Shown here: positions 6,913-14,837 of the stretch, one piece after another | How positions within the stretch are numbered: the first letter of the stretch is position 1 | Layout: each line of letters begins with the position of its first letter | Position numbers and translations under genes: made by a program | The notes under the pieces: generated by a model | The model's database searches: none | Told to the model about the DNA's origin: nothing | Seen by the model: only the letters and a program-made list of their open reading frames with translations | From: Actinomycetota bacterium | GTDB taxonomy: Bacteria > Actinomycetota > Thermoleophilia > Gaiellales > Gaiellaceae | Reading direction: 5' to 3' | Assembly (NCBI GenBank): GCA_005888365.1 | Contig: VAWZ01000104.1 | Span: 1-32,615 of the forward strand | DNA: 32,615 nt

Positions 6913-7746
6913 GTGGAAGCCGCCAGCACGAATCGCCCTCCCCTGATGCTCGTGCACGGAGCGTGGCTCTCTGCACGGAGCTGGGAGAACTTCGCCGACT
7001 ACTTCCGCGACCGAGGGTTCACCGTCTCCGCTCCCGAGTGGCCACGCAAGCACGGAGACGTGGAGCAGCTGCGAGAGGCTACGGAGGAGCTCGAGGGCCT
7101 CGGTCTGACCGAGATCGTCGACCACTACGGGAATCAGATCAAGTCGCTCGAGGAGCCTCCGGTCCTCATCGGACACTCGTTCGGCGGCCTCATCGTGGAG
7201 CTGCTGCTCGACCGTGGCCTTGGACGAGCCGGCGTGGCGATGAGCCCCGCACCGCCGAAGGGCATCCTCGTGCTGCCCTTCTCGTCGCTCAAGGCCGCAG
7301 CACCTGCGCTGGCCCATCCGTCGAAGCGGCACGGCGTCGTGCCACTGACTCTCGAAGAGTTCACGTACGGGTTCGTGAACACGTTCTCGCCCGAGGACGC
7401 CTCGGCGGCATATGACAGGTACGCCGTTCCCGAGACCGGTCAGATCTTCTACGAGGCGGGCTTCGCGAACTTCCATCTGCACCCGCCGACGGAGGTCCAT
7501 TTCAAGAATGGCGACCGCGCTCCGCTGCTCATCGTCGGGGCGGAGAAGGATCACACGGTTCCCGCATCGCTCTCCCACAAGCAGTTCGAGAAGTACGCGA
7601 AGTCGAACGCTCGGACCGACTACATCGAGCTACCCGGCCGGCCTCACCTCATGATGGTCGGTGAGGGGTGGGAGGACGTCGCCGCTCGCATCGAGAGCTG
7701 GCTCGACAGTGTTCTCGCCACGCCGCCCGTGACCACCTCGGCGTAA
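6913..7746 (+). CDS. Alpha/beta-hydrolase fold protein
   Basis: This 277-residue cytosolic enzyme has a complete catalytic triad: nucleophile Ser89 in GHSFG, Asp213 in LIVGAEKDHTVP and His245 in GRPHLMMVGEG. The oxyanion-hole motif MLVHGAW is at the N-terminus. The layout resembles non-haem chloroperoxidase/esterase-like hydrolases, but no specific substrate can be named. GTG 6913 is chosen because AGAAGGAGG ends 7 nt upstream, a strong ribosome site; the frame is open 33 bases further but without family similarity. It stands 71 bp after the selenoprotein gene on the same strand. A 7-bp inverted repeat follows the stop. Confidence 0.88.
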   Translation: MEAASTNRPPLMLVHGAWLSARSWENFADYFRDRGFTVSAPEWPRKHGDVEQLREATEELEGLGLTEIVDHYGNQIKSLEEPPVLIGHSFGGLIVELLLDRGLGRAGVAMSPAPPKGILVLPFSSLKAAAPALAHPSKRHGVVPLTLEEFTYGFVNTFSPEDASAAYDRYAVPETGQIFYEAGFANFHLHPPTEVHFKNGDRAPLLIVGAEKDHTVPASLSHKQFEKYAKSNARTDYIELPGRPHLMMVGEGWEDVAARIESWLDSVLATPPVTTSA

Positions 7747-7769
7747 CTGCCCGTCGAGTAGCCGGGCAG
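7747..7769 (+). terminator. Candidate hairpin terminator after the hydrolase gene
   Basis: CTGCCCG (7747-7753) and CGGGCAG (7763-7769) form a 7-bp stem with a 9-nt loop immediately after the TAA. There is no T-run after it, so efficiency is uncertain. Confidence 0.45.
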
Positions 7770-7838
7770 AGACCCACCCGTCCGAGGGGATTTACGCGGC
7801 ATCGCTAAAGACCATCGTCCCGGAAGCCGATTCGTTCC

Positions 7839-8264
7839 ATGATGCCCCGGGAAGCCGCCTCCGAAAGACCGCGCGGCCGCCGGCCCGTTTTCTCCGAAGA
7901 CGAGCTCCGGCACGCCGCCCAATTTGCGTACGCGCGCCGGGTCCGCACACGGCGAGGCGCCCAGGATCTCGTCTACCGCAAGTTCGCCGTCGCCGTGATT
8001 GAGCTCTACCGGGAGGCGCACCCAGTGGAAGGAGCGCCGCTCGAATGGCTGCTGCGCCCGATGCCCCGCTACAGCCTGCTGTCGGAGCTCGGCCGGGTCG
8101 CCGAGCCGAGGTCGAGCACAGAGGGCGAGCTGCAGTGGAACGAGCCCGATGTCAACCGGCTCATCCAGGTGGCGCTCGAGATCGCCGCAGCCAAGCCGAG
8201 CACCAAGGTCGGGGTGTCGATGATCCGCGATCGCCGGAGACGACACCGCGAGGAAGCCGCGTAG
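7839..8264 (+). CDS. Hypothetical protein, unrecognised family
   Basis: The 141-residue product is basic at both ends (PRGRRP near the N-terminus, RDRRRRHREEAA at the C-terminus) and has no signal peptide or membrane segment. Its middle is mainly predicted helix (DELRHAAQFAYARRV, YRKFAVAVIELYREAH, DVNRLIQVALEIAAA). It resembles no family I can name; a DNA-binding role is possible but not shown. ATG 7839 and ATG 7842 are both possible starts. Codon use looks like that of its neighbours. It converges with the PPOX gene, leaving 10 bp between stops. Confidence 0.65.
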   Translation: MMPREAASERPRGRRPVFSEDELRHAAQFAYARRVRTRRGAQDLVYRKFAVAVIELYREAHPVEGAPLEWLLRPMPRYSLLSELGRVAEPRSSTEGELQWNEPDVNRLIQVALEIAAAKPSTKVGVSMIRDRRRRHREEAA

Positions 8265-8274
8265 CAGCGAAGAT

Positions 8275-8691
8275 CTACGGCCCGGCCGCCCACGACCTCC
8301 ACTCGTCGACGTCGATCGCGAGCACGGGGAGACCCGGTGGCGCCTCGCGGTACTGCTCGTACTTCGCCACGAGCAAGTCAAGTGCCTTCTCGGCCTCGGC
8401 TCCTTCGTCGAGGACACGTGCCCGCCCACGCAGGCGCACCCACCACAGACGGCCCCAGTCGTCGTCGTAGTCGTCGACCAGCACGGTGACGTTCGGCTCG
8501 CGCCGCGCGTTCTCTATTCGGCGGAGCACGCGCGAGCGTTTCGGCTTCGCGTCGACCGCGGAATAGAGCGTGTTCCCGTCGAGCACGAAGACGATCGGAA
8601 CGAGGTGCGGCCGGCCGTCTCGGTCGATCGTCGCGAGCCGTGCCACCCTCGACGCAGCGACGCGCGACCTGACTACAGTCGAGTCGTGCAT
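8275..8691 (-). CDS. PPOX-class (pyridoxamine 5'-phosphate oxidase-like) F420/flavin oxidoreductase
   Basis: This 138-residue protein has the split-barrel FMN/F420-binding fold. ASRVARLATIDRDGRPHLVPIVFVLDGNTLYSAVD is the N-terminal hairpin, RIENARREPNVTVLVDDYDDDWGRLWWVRLRGRARV is the core, and the C-terminus ends in a DVDEWRSW strand typical of PPOX-class F420-dependent enzymes. In actinobacteria these reduce diverse substrates with F420H2; the substrate here is unknown. ATG 8691 fits the family N-terminus. Its first six bases overlap the start of the divergent LLM oxidoreductase gene, another F420-type family, so shared regulation is plausible. Longer frames to 9126 only cover the opposite gene. 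Confidence 0.87.
   Translation of the reverse strand: MHDSTVVRSRVAASRVARLATIDRDGRPHLVPIVFVLDGNTLYSAVDAKPKRSRVLRRIENARREPNVTVLVDDYDDDWGRLWWVRLRGRARVLDEGAEAEKALDLLVAKYEQYREAPPGLPVLAIDVDEWRSWAAGP
8674..8679 (+). promoter_or_regulatory. Putative -10 box for the LLM oxidoreductase gene
   Basis: TACAGT (TANNNT) lies 6 nt before GTG 8686, inside the coding region of the divergent PPOX gene. No Shine-Dalgarno sequence precedes the start, so a leaderless transcript is likely. Confidence 0.42.
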
Positions 8692-9435
8692 CTCGGCGTC
8701 ATCCTGCCCAACTATGGGGAGCAGGCGAGCGTCGACACCATCCGTCGCACCGCCGAGCTCGCGGAGGAGCTCGGATACGACTCGGTGTGGGCGACCGAGC
8801 ACATCATCGTCGGTCCCGATGCCGCCCAGACGTATGGCCGGGTCTACGAGCCGCTCGCCACGCTCGCCTGGATCGCGGGCTTCACGGAGCGAATCGGTCT
8901 CGGCACGTCGATCGTGCTCGCGCCCCTGCACCACCCGATCGAGCTGGCGAAGCAGATCGCGACGCTGCAGCTCATCTCTGGGAGAAAATTCCGGCTCGGG
9001 ATCGGGATGGGCTGGCACGAGGACGAGTTCCGGTTCATGGGCGTCGACTTCCACGGCCGCGGACGACGAGCGGACGAGGCGCTGCGGGTCATGAGAGCGC
9101 TGTGGGGCGGGGAGCGCTCCTTCCAAGGCAAGCTCTGGTCGTTCGAGAACGCGACGTTCTCGCCTCTACCGGACGAGCGACCGGAGATCTGGGTGGGAGG
9201 AAGCTCGGAGCGCGCGTTGCGGAGAGCTCGCGAGCACGGGGACGTCTGGCATCCCTCCCGCGGCTCGAGCCCCGACCACGTGCGCGAGGTGAAGGAGCGC
9301 TTTCCCGAGCTCCGTGCCGTTCCACGGGCCACGGCCGACAACGCCGATGCGTTCCTCGACGCCGGCGCCGAGGGCGTCGTCGTGAGCTTCCCCGAGGAGA
9401 CCGGGATGCGCGAGCTCATTCGCCGCTATCGCTGA
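8686..9435 (+). CDS. LLM-class F420-dependent oxidoreductase
   Basis: This 249-residue TIM-barrel enzyme of the luciferase-like monooxygenase superfamily starts with the family signature VHLGVILPNYGEQ. It continues with ELGYDSVWATEH, IGLGTSIVLAPLHHPIELAKQ, FRLGIGMGWHEDEF and PEIWVGGSSERALRRA, all regular landmarks of the F420-dependent branch. It would transfer hydride between F420 and an unknown substrate. It is somewhat shorter than the usual 280-300 residues; the missing part lies in the variable region before the C-terminal strands, which seem intact. GTG 8686 is chosen because the first beta strand begins there and a -10 box lies 6 nt upstream. Confidence 0.9.
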   Translation: MHLGVILPNYGEQASVDTIRRTAELAEELGYDSVWATEHIIVGPDAAQTYGRVYEPLATLAWIAGFTERIGLGTSIVLAPLHHPIELAKQIATLQLISGRKFRLGIGMGWHEDEFRFMGVDFHGRGRRADEALRVMRALWGGERSFQGKLWSFENATFSPLPDERPEIWVGGSSERALRRAREHGDVWHPSRGSSPDHVREVKERFPELRAVPRATADNADAFLDAGAEGVVVSFPEETGMRELIRRYR

Positions 9436-9472
9436 GGGCTGCCGCGAGCAGATGGCTGAACGCTGCGCGGGC

Positions 9473-9565
9473 TCAACGATGCGCGATGTGCAGCTTGTGC
9501 CGGAGTCGACGCTTTCCGACCGTCCAGACGAGCCAGCCGAGAAGCGCATAGCGCCATTTGAACAT
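9473..9565 (-). CDS. Putative 30-residue membrane-associated small protein
   Basis: The ORF encodes 30 residues: a hydrophobic aromatic helix (KWRYALLGWLVWTVG, residues 3-17) followed by a strongly basic tail (KRRLRHKLH). This is the layout of a single-pass small membrane protein with a positive cytosolic tail. It fills most of the otherwise empty gap between the LLM gene and the metallophosphoesterase gene. The ribosome site is weak (GGGA upstream of ATG 9565). The composition is distinctive, but the short length leaves real doubt. Confidence 0.42.
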   Translation of the reverse strand: MFKWRYALLGWLVWTVGKRRLRHKLHIAHR

Positions 9566-9577
9566 GGGTTGTTGATT

Positions 9578-9606
9578 CCCAGGCCCTGGGGACGGCCAAA
9601 CGTCCC
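9578..9606 (-). terminator. Tandem small hairpins after the metallophosphoesterase gene
   Basis: CCCAG-GCC-CTGGG (9578-9590) and GGGACG-6nt-CGTCCC (9589-9606) lie just beyond the minus-strand stop at 9613. They may terminate transcription. There is no clear T-run. Confidence 0.35.
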
Positions 9607-9612
9607 ACGGAC

Positions 9613-10329
9613 TCAAAACTCGAAGCGCACGAAGTCCTCGCCCGTTACATGGACCGCGACGTTTCGCACCGGCACCTCTCCGACGGCGCCGCGAGCAGCG
9701 CCGTGGTGGGCGTGGCCGTGGACGACCAGATCCGGGCGATGCATCCCGATCGGTGCCGCGAGCCGCCCCGATCCGAGAAACGCCCAGATCCGCTCGGGCT
9801 CGCCGACGAGCGTGTCCGCGATCGGCGCGTAGTGCATGAGGACGATGCGAACGTGGCACCCGGCGACGGCCTCCAGCCCCTCTTCGAGCGCCTCCACCTC
9901 GAGCGTGGTCTCCTGGTAGATGCGGCGGAGGAGCGGCTCGCCGAAATCAGGCAGCTCGGCACCCGCAAACCCGCCGACGAACCCTTTCACCCCCACGACT
10001 CCGACCTCTCGCTCACCGATTTCGAGGATGAGGTGCTCGCGATCGAGAACGTGCACTCCCGCGGCCTCGAGCACGTCGACGATCTCGTCGCCACGATTGG
10101 AATGCTGGTCGTGGTTGCCGAGGACGGCGAGGATGCGAGTCGGGAGTCCGCGGCAGGCTTCCGCGAGCACCGCGGCCTGCTCAGGCAGCCCATGCGTCGT
10201 GAGGTCGCCGGCGAGCAACACGAGGTCGGTGTCCTCCGCCACTGCCGCGAACGACCGCCGGATGTGATTGCCGAGGGGCTCGGCTGCGTGGATGTCGCCG
10301 GTCGCTGCGACCCGGATCGGAGTGGTCAC
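9613..10329 (-). CDS. Calcineurin-like metallophosphoesterase
   Basis: This 238-residue enzyme carries the five metal-site motifs of the superfamily in order: AATGDIH (residues 9-14), LLAGDLTTHG, LGNHDQHS, VLMHYAP and VVHGHAHHG. It is a cytosolic di-metal phosphoesterase; the substrate, whether phosphoprotein, nucleotide or phosphodiester, cannot be told. GTG 10329 is chosen because the first conserved strand follows at once. A frame extends to 10443 but the extra residues are unlike the family and would overlap the divergent Rho_N-like gene. Confidence 0.87.
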   Translation of the reverse strand: MTTPIRVAATGDIHAAEPLGNHIRRSFAAVAEDTDLVLLAGDLTTHGLPEQAAVLAEACRGLPTRILAVLGNHDQHSNRGDEIVDVLEAAGVHVLDREHLILEIGEREVGVVGVKGFVGGFAGAELPDFGEPLLRRIYQETTLEVEALEEGLEAVAGCHVRIVLMHYAPIADTLVGEPERIWAFLGSGRLAAPIGMHRPDLVVHGHAHHGAARGAVGEVPVRNVAVHVTGEDFVRFEF

Positions 10330-10441
10330 GAAGACCCGCTTACCCGCGGCCGCGATTGCGAGAACGCGCGGACGCAAGGCCGCTCTGGGTTTGCCGCCCG
10401 GTGACGGGGGTATCGACGAGCCACGAACCGAGGAGGTGACC

Positions 10442-10780
10442 ATGCCGCCACGCGGTGTGAAGAAGGGCTCGAAGAGAGGTCGTCAGTACGAGCACATCAA
10501 GCAGTCGTTGCGGAGTCGCGGCACTTCCGCCGAAACTGCGGAGGAGATCGCCGCCCGCACGGTCAACAAGGAACGCGCACGCCACGGCGAGGCGAGGGAG
10601 TCCTCGCGGTTGTCGCGAGAAGACATCTCGTCCGGCCGGCGTGGAGGGATCCGTGCTCACCGTCGGAGCCCGCGGGGACGAACGAAGGAGCAGCTGTACG
10701 AGGAGGCGCGAGAGCGGAACATCCGCGGTCGCTCGAAGATGACGAAGGCGCAGCTGCAACGCGCGCTCGGCGGCCGCTGA
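10442..10780 (+). CDS. Small basic protein with Rho_N-like C-terminus
   Basis: The 112-residue product is very basic. Its N-terminal half (YEHIKQSLRSRGTSAETAEEIAARTVNKERARHG) matches the short helical module often annotated as plasmid stabilisation protein in actinobacteria and proteobacteria. Its C-terminal TKEQLYEEARERNIRGRSKMTKAQLQRAL is a SAP/Rho N-terminal-like helix-extended-loop-helix that commonly binds nucleic acid. A nucleic-acid-binding role is inferred; the biological job is unknown. AGGAGG at 10431-10436, 5 nt before ATG 10442, is a strong ribosome site. Confidence 0.8.
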   Translation: MPPRGVKKGSKRGRQYEHIKQSLRSRGTSAETAEEIAARTVNKERARHGEARESSRLSREDISSGRRGGIRAHRRSPRGRTKEQLYEEARERNIRGRSKMTKAQLQRALGGR

Positions 10781-10822
10781 TCAGAGACTTGGAGAAACGT
10801 ACGGCCTGAGCGTGCGCAGGAT

Positions 10823-11602
10823 CTACATGCCCATCGAGTGGTAACCGGAGTCCACGTAGAGCGTGGTTCCGGTGACGTTCCGCGCGTCGTCGGACAGCAG
10901 ATAGGCAGCGGCGCTCCCCACGTCGTCCGCCTCGATGTGTCGGTGCAGCGGCGCCCGCTGCTCGACGATCTCCTCCATCGTCGTGAAGCCTGCGATCGAG
11001 CGTGCAGCGAGCGTCCGGACCGGGCCGGCGGAGATCGCGTTCACCCGGATTCCCTTGAGCCCGAGATCCCACGCGAGGTAACGAACGGAAGCGTCGAGAG
11101 CAGCCTTCGCGACGCCCATGACGTTGTAGTGCGGAACCGCGCGCTCGCCGCCGAGGTAGGTCATCGTCAGGACCCCGCCACCACCGCGCGCCTCCATGAG
11201 CGGCTCGGCGGCGCGAGCACAGATCACGAGTGAGTAGGCGCTCACGTCGAGCGCAAGCCAGAAGCGGTCGCGAGGCGTGTCCGTGAAGCGGCCCTCGAGG
11301 TCCTCGGCGGCCGCGAACGCGACCGAGTGGACGAGGAGGTCCAGCCCGCCTCCGAATACGCCGCCGACCTCGGAGAAGACACGAGCGACGTCGTCGTCGG
11401 AGCGCACGTCGCACTCGGTCACGAGCGGGCTCGAGACGCTCTCGGCGAGCTCACGGACACTCTTCTCGATCCGCTCGCCCTGATACGTGAAGGCGAGCTG
11501 CGCGCCCTCCTCCGCGAGCCGGCGCGCGATGGCCCACGCGATCGAGCGTCGGTTCGCGACTCCCAGGACGAGCGCCTGCTTCCCCTCGAATCTGCCTGCC
11601 AC
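10823..11602 (-). CDS. fabI: Enoyl-[acyl-carrier-protein] reductase (NADH), FabI
   Basis: This 259-residue SDR-fold enzyme catalyses the last step of each type II fatty-acid elongation cycle, reducing trans-2-enoyl-ACP with NADH in the cytosol. FabI-specific features are the LVLGVANRRSIAWAIA cofactor loop (residues 11-26), TYQGERIEK, and the active-site spacing Tyr149, Tyr159 and Lys166 (Y-x6-K), the same spacing as in E. coli FabI. SAGPVRTLAARSIAGF is the substrate-binding loop. GTG 11602 has a TANNNT box 6 nt upstream and no Shine-Dalgarno sequence. It is divergent from another SDR gene across 42 bp. The Tyr/Lys site and motifs rule out FabL or FabV. Confidence 0.95.
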   Translation of the reverse strand: MAGRFEGKQALVLGVANRRSIAWAIARRLAEEGAQLAFTYQGERIEKSVRELAESVSSPLVTECDVRSDDDVARVFSEVGGVFGGGLDLLVHSVAFAAAEDLEGRFTDTPRDRFWLALDVSAYSLVICARAAEPLMEARGGGGVLTMTYLGGERAVPHYNVMGVAKAALDASVRYLAWDLGLKGIRVNAISAGPVRTLAARSIAGFTTMEEIVEQRAPLHRHIEADDVGSAAAYLLSDDARNVTGTTLYVDSGYHSMGM

Positions 11603-11608
11603 GCGGCG

Positions 11609-11614
11609 ATCCTA
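11609..11614 (-). promoter_or_regulatory. Putative -10 box for fabI
   Basis: On the minus strand TAGGAT (TANNNT) lies 6 nt before GTG 11602, with no ribosome site. This is a typical leaderless arrangement. Confidence 0.45.
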
Positions 11615-11629
11615 GTCGGCGCACCGATG

Positions 11630-11635
11630 TAGGGT
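11630..11635 (+). promoter_or_regulatory. Putative -10 box for the SDR gene
   Basis: TAGGGT (TANNNT) lies 9 nt before ATG 11645. With the fabI box it gives two divergent, non-overlapping -10 elements inside a 42-bp gap. Confidence 0.38.
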
Positions 11636-11644
11636 CACGCGGCA

Positions 11645-12433
11645 ATGGCGGACGAGCGGGTAGCGGTCGTGACGGGTGCCTCCGCAGGGATCGGCGAGGC
11701 GACCGCCCGCGAGCTCGCCCGGCGCGGCTGGCACTGCGTCCTGCTCGCGCGCCGCCAGGAGCGGATCGAGGCACTCGCTTCGGAGATCCGTGGTGAGTGG
11801 GAGGTCTGTGACGTCATGGATCGAGCGCAGGTCGACGACGTCGCGGCGCGCGTCCTCGCTCGTCATCCTCGAATCGAGCTGCTCGTCAACAACGCAGGAG
11901 TCCCCGGACGCGGCACGTTCGTGTCGGTCGAGCCCGACACGGTCGAGCGCGTGCTGCGGACGAACTACCTCGGCGGAGTCTGGTGTGCTCGGGCTTTCCT
12001 GCCCGGCCTCCGTGAAGCGGCGGAAAACGGTGGAAGTGCCCACATCGTGAACGTCGTCTCCGTCGCCGGAACGATCGCATTCGCGCCGGCAGGGCCCTAT
12101 GCAGCGGCGAAGCACGCACAGCTCGCGTTCTCCCGCTCGCTCGCCGCCACGCTTCGGCGTGAGCGCATCTACGTGCACTCCGTTCTCCCCGGTTTCGTGG
12201 AGACCGAGGGGTTCACGCCTCGCTCGACCCTCAAGAATCCGCTCATGCGCCGGTTCGTGATCGAGGCGGACGCCGTGGCAAAGACGATCGTCAAGGCTGT
12301 CGAGCGGAACAGGCGCGAGGTGACGATTCCCTGGTTCCCGTATCGGCTGGTTTCGATCGCGCAGGCGCTGGTTCCCGGTGTGGTCGCGCAACTCGGCGGG
12401 CGGTTCGGCTACCACCCCTGGGTTCAGGACTGA
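11645..12433 (+). CDS. Short-chain dehydrogenase/reductase (classical SDR)
   Basis: This 262-residue NAD(P)-dependent oxidoreductase has the full classical SDR set: TGASAGIG (residues 10-17) for the cofactor, NNAG (82-85), and the catalytic Ser139, Tyr152 and Lys156 in GPYAAAKHAQ. The C-terminal region (LKNPLMRRFVIEADAVAKTIVKAVERNRREVTIPWFPYRL) resembles DltE/YqjQ-like SDRs whose substrate is often lipophilic or unknown. It sits opposite fabI, so a lipid role is conceivable but unproven. Confidence 0.9.
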   Translation: MADERVAVVTGASAGIGEATARELARRGWHCVLLARRQERIEALASEIRGEWEVCDVMDRAQVDDVAARVLARHPRIELLVNNAGVPGRGTFVSVEPDTVERVLRTNYLGGVWCARAFLPGLREAAENGGSAHIVNVVSVAGTIAFAPAGPYAAAKHAQLAFSRSLAATLRRERIYVHSVLPGFVETEGFTPRSTLKNPLMRRFVIEADAVAKTIVKAVERNRREVTIPWFPYRLVSIAQALVPGVVAQLGGRFGYHPWVQD

Positions 12434-12590
12434 GCTAGGGCATGCCCGCCATGTAGCCCCCATCTCGACCTCGCCGATCGAAGAGGGCATGAGGTCGCGC
12501 GCACGCACCAAGGTTGAACGCAGCGCCCGCCGGGTATGGATCTGGCGGCGGCATCACTTCAAACACCCCGGTACAGAAAGGGCGTTCGAG
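12434..12590. other. Short intergenic region
   Basis: A 10-bp palindrome GGGCATGCCC lies at 12438-12447 just after the SDR stop and could form a weak hairpin. The remainder shows no recognisable gene or promoter. Confidence 0.3.
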
Positions 12591-14087
12591 ATGACGAGAT
12601 TGCTCTCTGGAGTCCTTCTCGCCTCCGCGGCGCTGGCGCTTGTCGGCGGCGCCTCAGCTGCGAAGCCGACGGGCAGCAGCCAGTTCACCGACTTCACGCT
12701 GGCGGCGACGCCGCCTAATCCGGCCAGGACCGTCTGTCCAGGCTCCACGCTCTGCTACAACGGCGCGGCCGAGCCCGCGATCGCCGTAGCACCGAACGGA
12801 CGCTTCTACGCGTCCTCGGAGAACGGCCTCGGCGGCGGCACGCTCGCCTGGACGTCGGCGGACGGCGGCGGGCACTACGCGTCGACGCCCTCGCCGAACG
12901 ACGTCTCCGTCGGCTCGGACTCCGTCGGACAGGAGACAGGGTTGGAGCCCGGCGGCGGCGACACGGACGTCGCGGTCGCGACGGCGCAGAACGCGCTCGG
13001 GAACTACAACGCATACGTCGTCTCCCTCACACTGGCAAACGTCGACGTCTCGTCGTCGACGGACAACGGCGCGACGTGGCGCCTCAACCCGGCGACGGCT
13101 CTCCCGATAGACGACCGACCCTGGGTGGCGGCAACAGGCGCGTCGAAGGTTTGCATCTCGTACCTGACCGCGCCGGGGATTCTCCTGCCGAACGTCGGAC
13201 TGCACGTGCAATGCAGCTCCGACGCCGGGCAGACGTTCCCTCAGCTCGCGAACGCCTACGACACGTCGGATGTCGGTCTCGCCGCATCGCAAGGAGGGAG
13301 CCGCACGGGCAATCTCGTGTTCGATCCGTCCAACCCCTCGTACCTGTACACGGTATTCGCGTACGAGAACATCGAGGACGCACCGAATCCGTCCGCGTTC
13401 CTCCACAACGTCGGCATGGCGGTCTCGTCGGACGGAGGTCTCACCTGGCACGACTACGCCGTGCACGTCAACCCGGACATCGGCGCGAAGTACGACAACC
13501 AGTTCGTGAACGTCGCGGTCGACAGCGGCGGAGCCGTCTACGTCGCGTACTCGGACAACCACGGCGTCTTCTACCAGTACTCGACCGACCACGGGCAGAC
13601 CTTCAGCGCACCCGTGCAGGTGTCACAGGGCAACGACACGGCCGTCATGCCGTGGCTAGCGGCCGGCGACGCCGGCAAGATCGACCTCGTCTACTACCAG
13701 GCCACCGGCTATTCCGGAAATCCAGAGCAGGCGCCCGCGAGCGTCGCGTGGAAGGTGGTCATGGCACAAAGCCTCAGCGCCGCCTCCTCGGCTCCGGGTT
13801 TCGTCTACACGACCGTCAACCCCGTCGTCCACCACGGCGGCGTGTGCGAGGGCGGCGCGCTCTGTACGGGCAATCGCGATCTCTACGACGACTTCGGGGT
13901 CGAGGCGTCGCCGAAGTCGGGCTTCGCGTCGATCGTGTACTCGGACGACCAGTATCAGAGCGATCCGAATCACAAGCCGAACCCGGTATACGGCTGCGTG
14001 CCAGCGGACAACGACACCTCGACGTGCGATCACACGAATGTGGCCACGCAAACATCAGGCACCGGTATCTACTCGAAGAAGAAGTAG
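12591..14087 (+). CDS. Secreted Asp-box (BNR repeat) beta-propeller protein
   Basis: The 498-residue product has a signal peptide (MTRLLSGVLLASAALALVGGASA) and a mature domain with at least four Asp-box motifs of the S-x-D-x-G-x-T-W/F type: SSTDNGATW, SSDAGQTF, SSDGGLTW and STDHGQTF. These form turns in sialidase-fold propellers. The sialidase catalytic arginine triad could not be confirmed, so enzymatic activity is not claimed; many such proteins are binding modules or unknown. Several Cys pairs (VCPGSTLC, VCEGGALC, GCVPADNDTSTC) suit disulfides in an exported protein. ATG 12591 is chosen because the signal peptide starts there; the open frame to 12378 overlaps the SDR gene. Confidence 0.83.
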   Translation: MTRLLSGVLLASAALALVGGASAAKPTGSSQFTDFTLAATPPNPARTVCPGSTLCYNGAAEPAIAVAPNGRFYASSENGLGGGTLAWTSADGGGHYASTPSPNDVSVGSDSVGQETGLEPGGGDTDVAVATAQNALGNYNAYVVSLTLANVDVSSSTDNGATWRLNPATALPIDDRPWVAATGASKVCISYLTAPGILLPNVGLHVQCSSDAGQTFPQLANAYDTSDVGLAASQGGSRTGNLVFDPSNPSYLYTVFAYENIEDAPNPSAFLHNVGMAVSSDGGLTWHDYAVHVNPDIGAKYDNQFVNVAVDSGGAVYVAYSDNHGVFYQYSTDHGQTFSAPVQVSQGNDTAVMPWLAAGDAGKIDLVYYQATGYSGNPEQAPASVAWKVVMAQSLSAASSAPGFVYTTVNPVVHHGGVCEGGALCTGNRDLYDDFGVEASPKSGFASIVYSDDQYQSDPNHKPNPVYGCVPADNDTSTCDHTNVATQTSGTGIYSKKK

Positions 14088-14113
14088 CCGCCCGAGCTCG
14101 ATCATGCACCGCT

Positions 14114-14146
14114 CCGCGCGAGAGGTCCCGAGGGCCTCTCGCGCGG
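14114..14146. terminator. Strong bidirectional hairpin between convergent genes
   Basis: CCGCGCGAGAGG (14114-14125) and CCTCTCGCGCGG (14135-14146) form a perfect 12-bp stem with a 9-nt loop that can pair further (CCC/GGG). It sits between the convergent stops at 14087 and 14160 and should end transcription from both sides. Confidence 0.75.
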
Positions 14147-14159
14147 AAGTCGGTTCAGG

Positions 14160-14837
14160 CTACGGTGGCGGCTTTCGCGCGACGTACCAGCCGACCTCGA
14201 TCTCGTAGACCGGGCCTGGCGCAAGACCTCGGACGCGGACACGTTGCTCTTCCGGAACGTCCGCGAGCGCGAGCCGCTCCTCGAGGTCGACCCGCTCGTG
14301 GACGACCTCGAAGGACGTGAGCACCAGGTCGTTCGCGTCGAGGTAGCCGCGAATGTCGGCGTCAGGAAGGAGCCGTTGGTGCGTCGGGTCTCGCAGGCGC
14401 TCGAAGCGATCGAGCTCCGGGGTCCGCAGCGGGTCGACCGACCCCAGCTGATCGGCGATGAGGACGCGCCCGTTGTGCCTGGTCACGCGTGCGAGCTCGG
14501 ACACGGCGAGCTCGGGACGACGAACGTGATGCAGCACGCGCACGCAGCCCGAGATGTCGAAACGGCCGTACTCGAACGGGAGCCGGGTCGAGTCCGCCTC
14601 GAGGAACTCCGCGTTCTCGAGGCCAAGCTCTCGGGCAGCCTCGAGGTAACCGAGATTCGTGTCGGTGCCAACGACCTCGCCGACGAGCGGGGCGAGCGCG
14701 GCCGCGAGAGCCCCGGTCCCACAGCCGGAGTCGAGCGCCAGCTCGGTGCCGGTGAACGGGCCGAGCAGGCGGCGAACTTTGGTCGAGAGCTCCGCGGCTC
14801 GCTGTTCCTGGAGTGCCAGCCGAAGGGCGACGCTCAC
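14160..14837 (-). CDS. Class I SAM-dependent methyltransferase
   Basis: This 225-residue cytosolic enzyme has motif I ALDSGCGTGALAAALAP (residues 34-50), the acidic residue of motif II in VVGTDTNLGYLEAAR, motif post-I LEADSTRLPFEYGRFDISGCVRVLHHV, and RVLIADQLGSVDP. It is of the UbiE/BioC-like methyltransf_11 group; the acceptor is unknown. Its start overlaps the stop of the CCA-adding enzyme gene, making it the last gene of the minus-strand operon starting at 19409. Motif I reads DSGCGTG rather than the commoner DVGCGTG, a mild variation. Confidence 0.87.
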   Translation of the reverse strand: MSVALRLALQEQRAAELSTKVRRLLGPFTGTELALDSGCGTGALAAALAPLVGEVVGTDTNLGYLEAARELGLENAEFLEADSTRLPFEYGRFDISGCVRVLHHVRRPELAVSELARVTRHNGRVLIADQLGSVDPLRTPELDRFERLRDPTHQRLLPDADIRGYLDANDLVLTSFEVVHERVDLEERLALADVPEEQRVRVRGLAPGPVYEIEVGWYVARKPPP

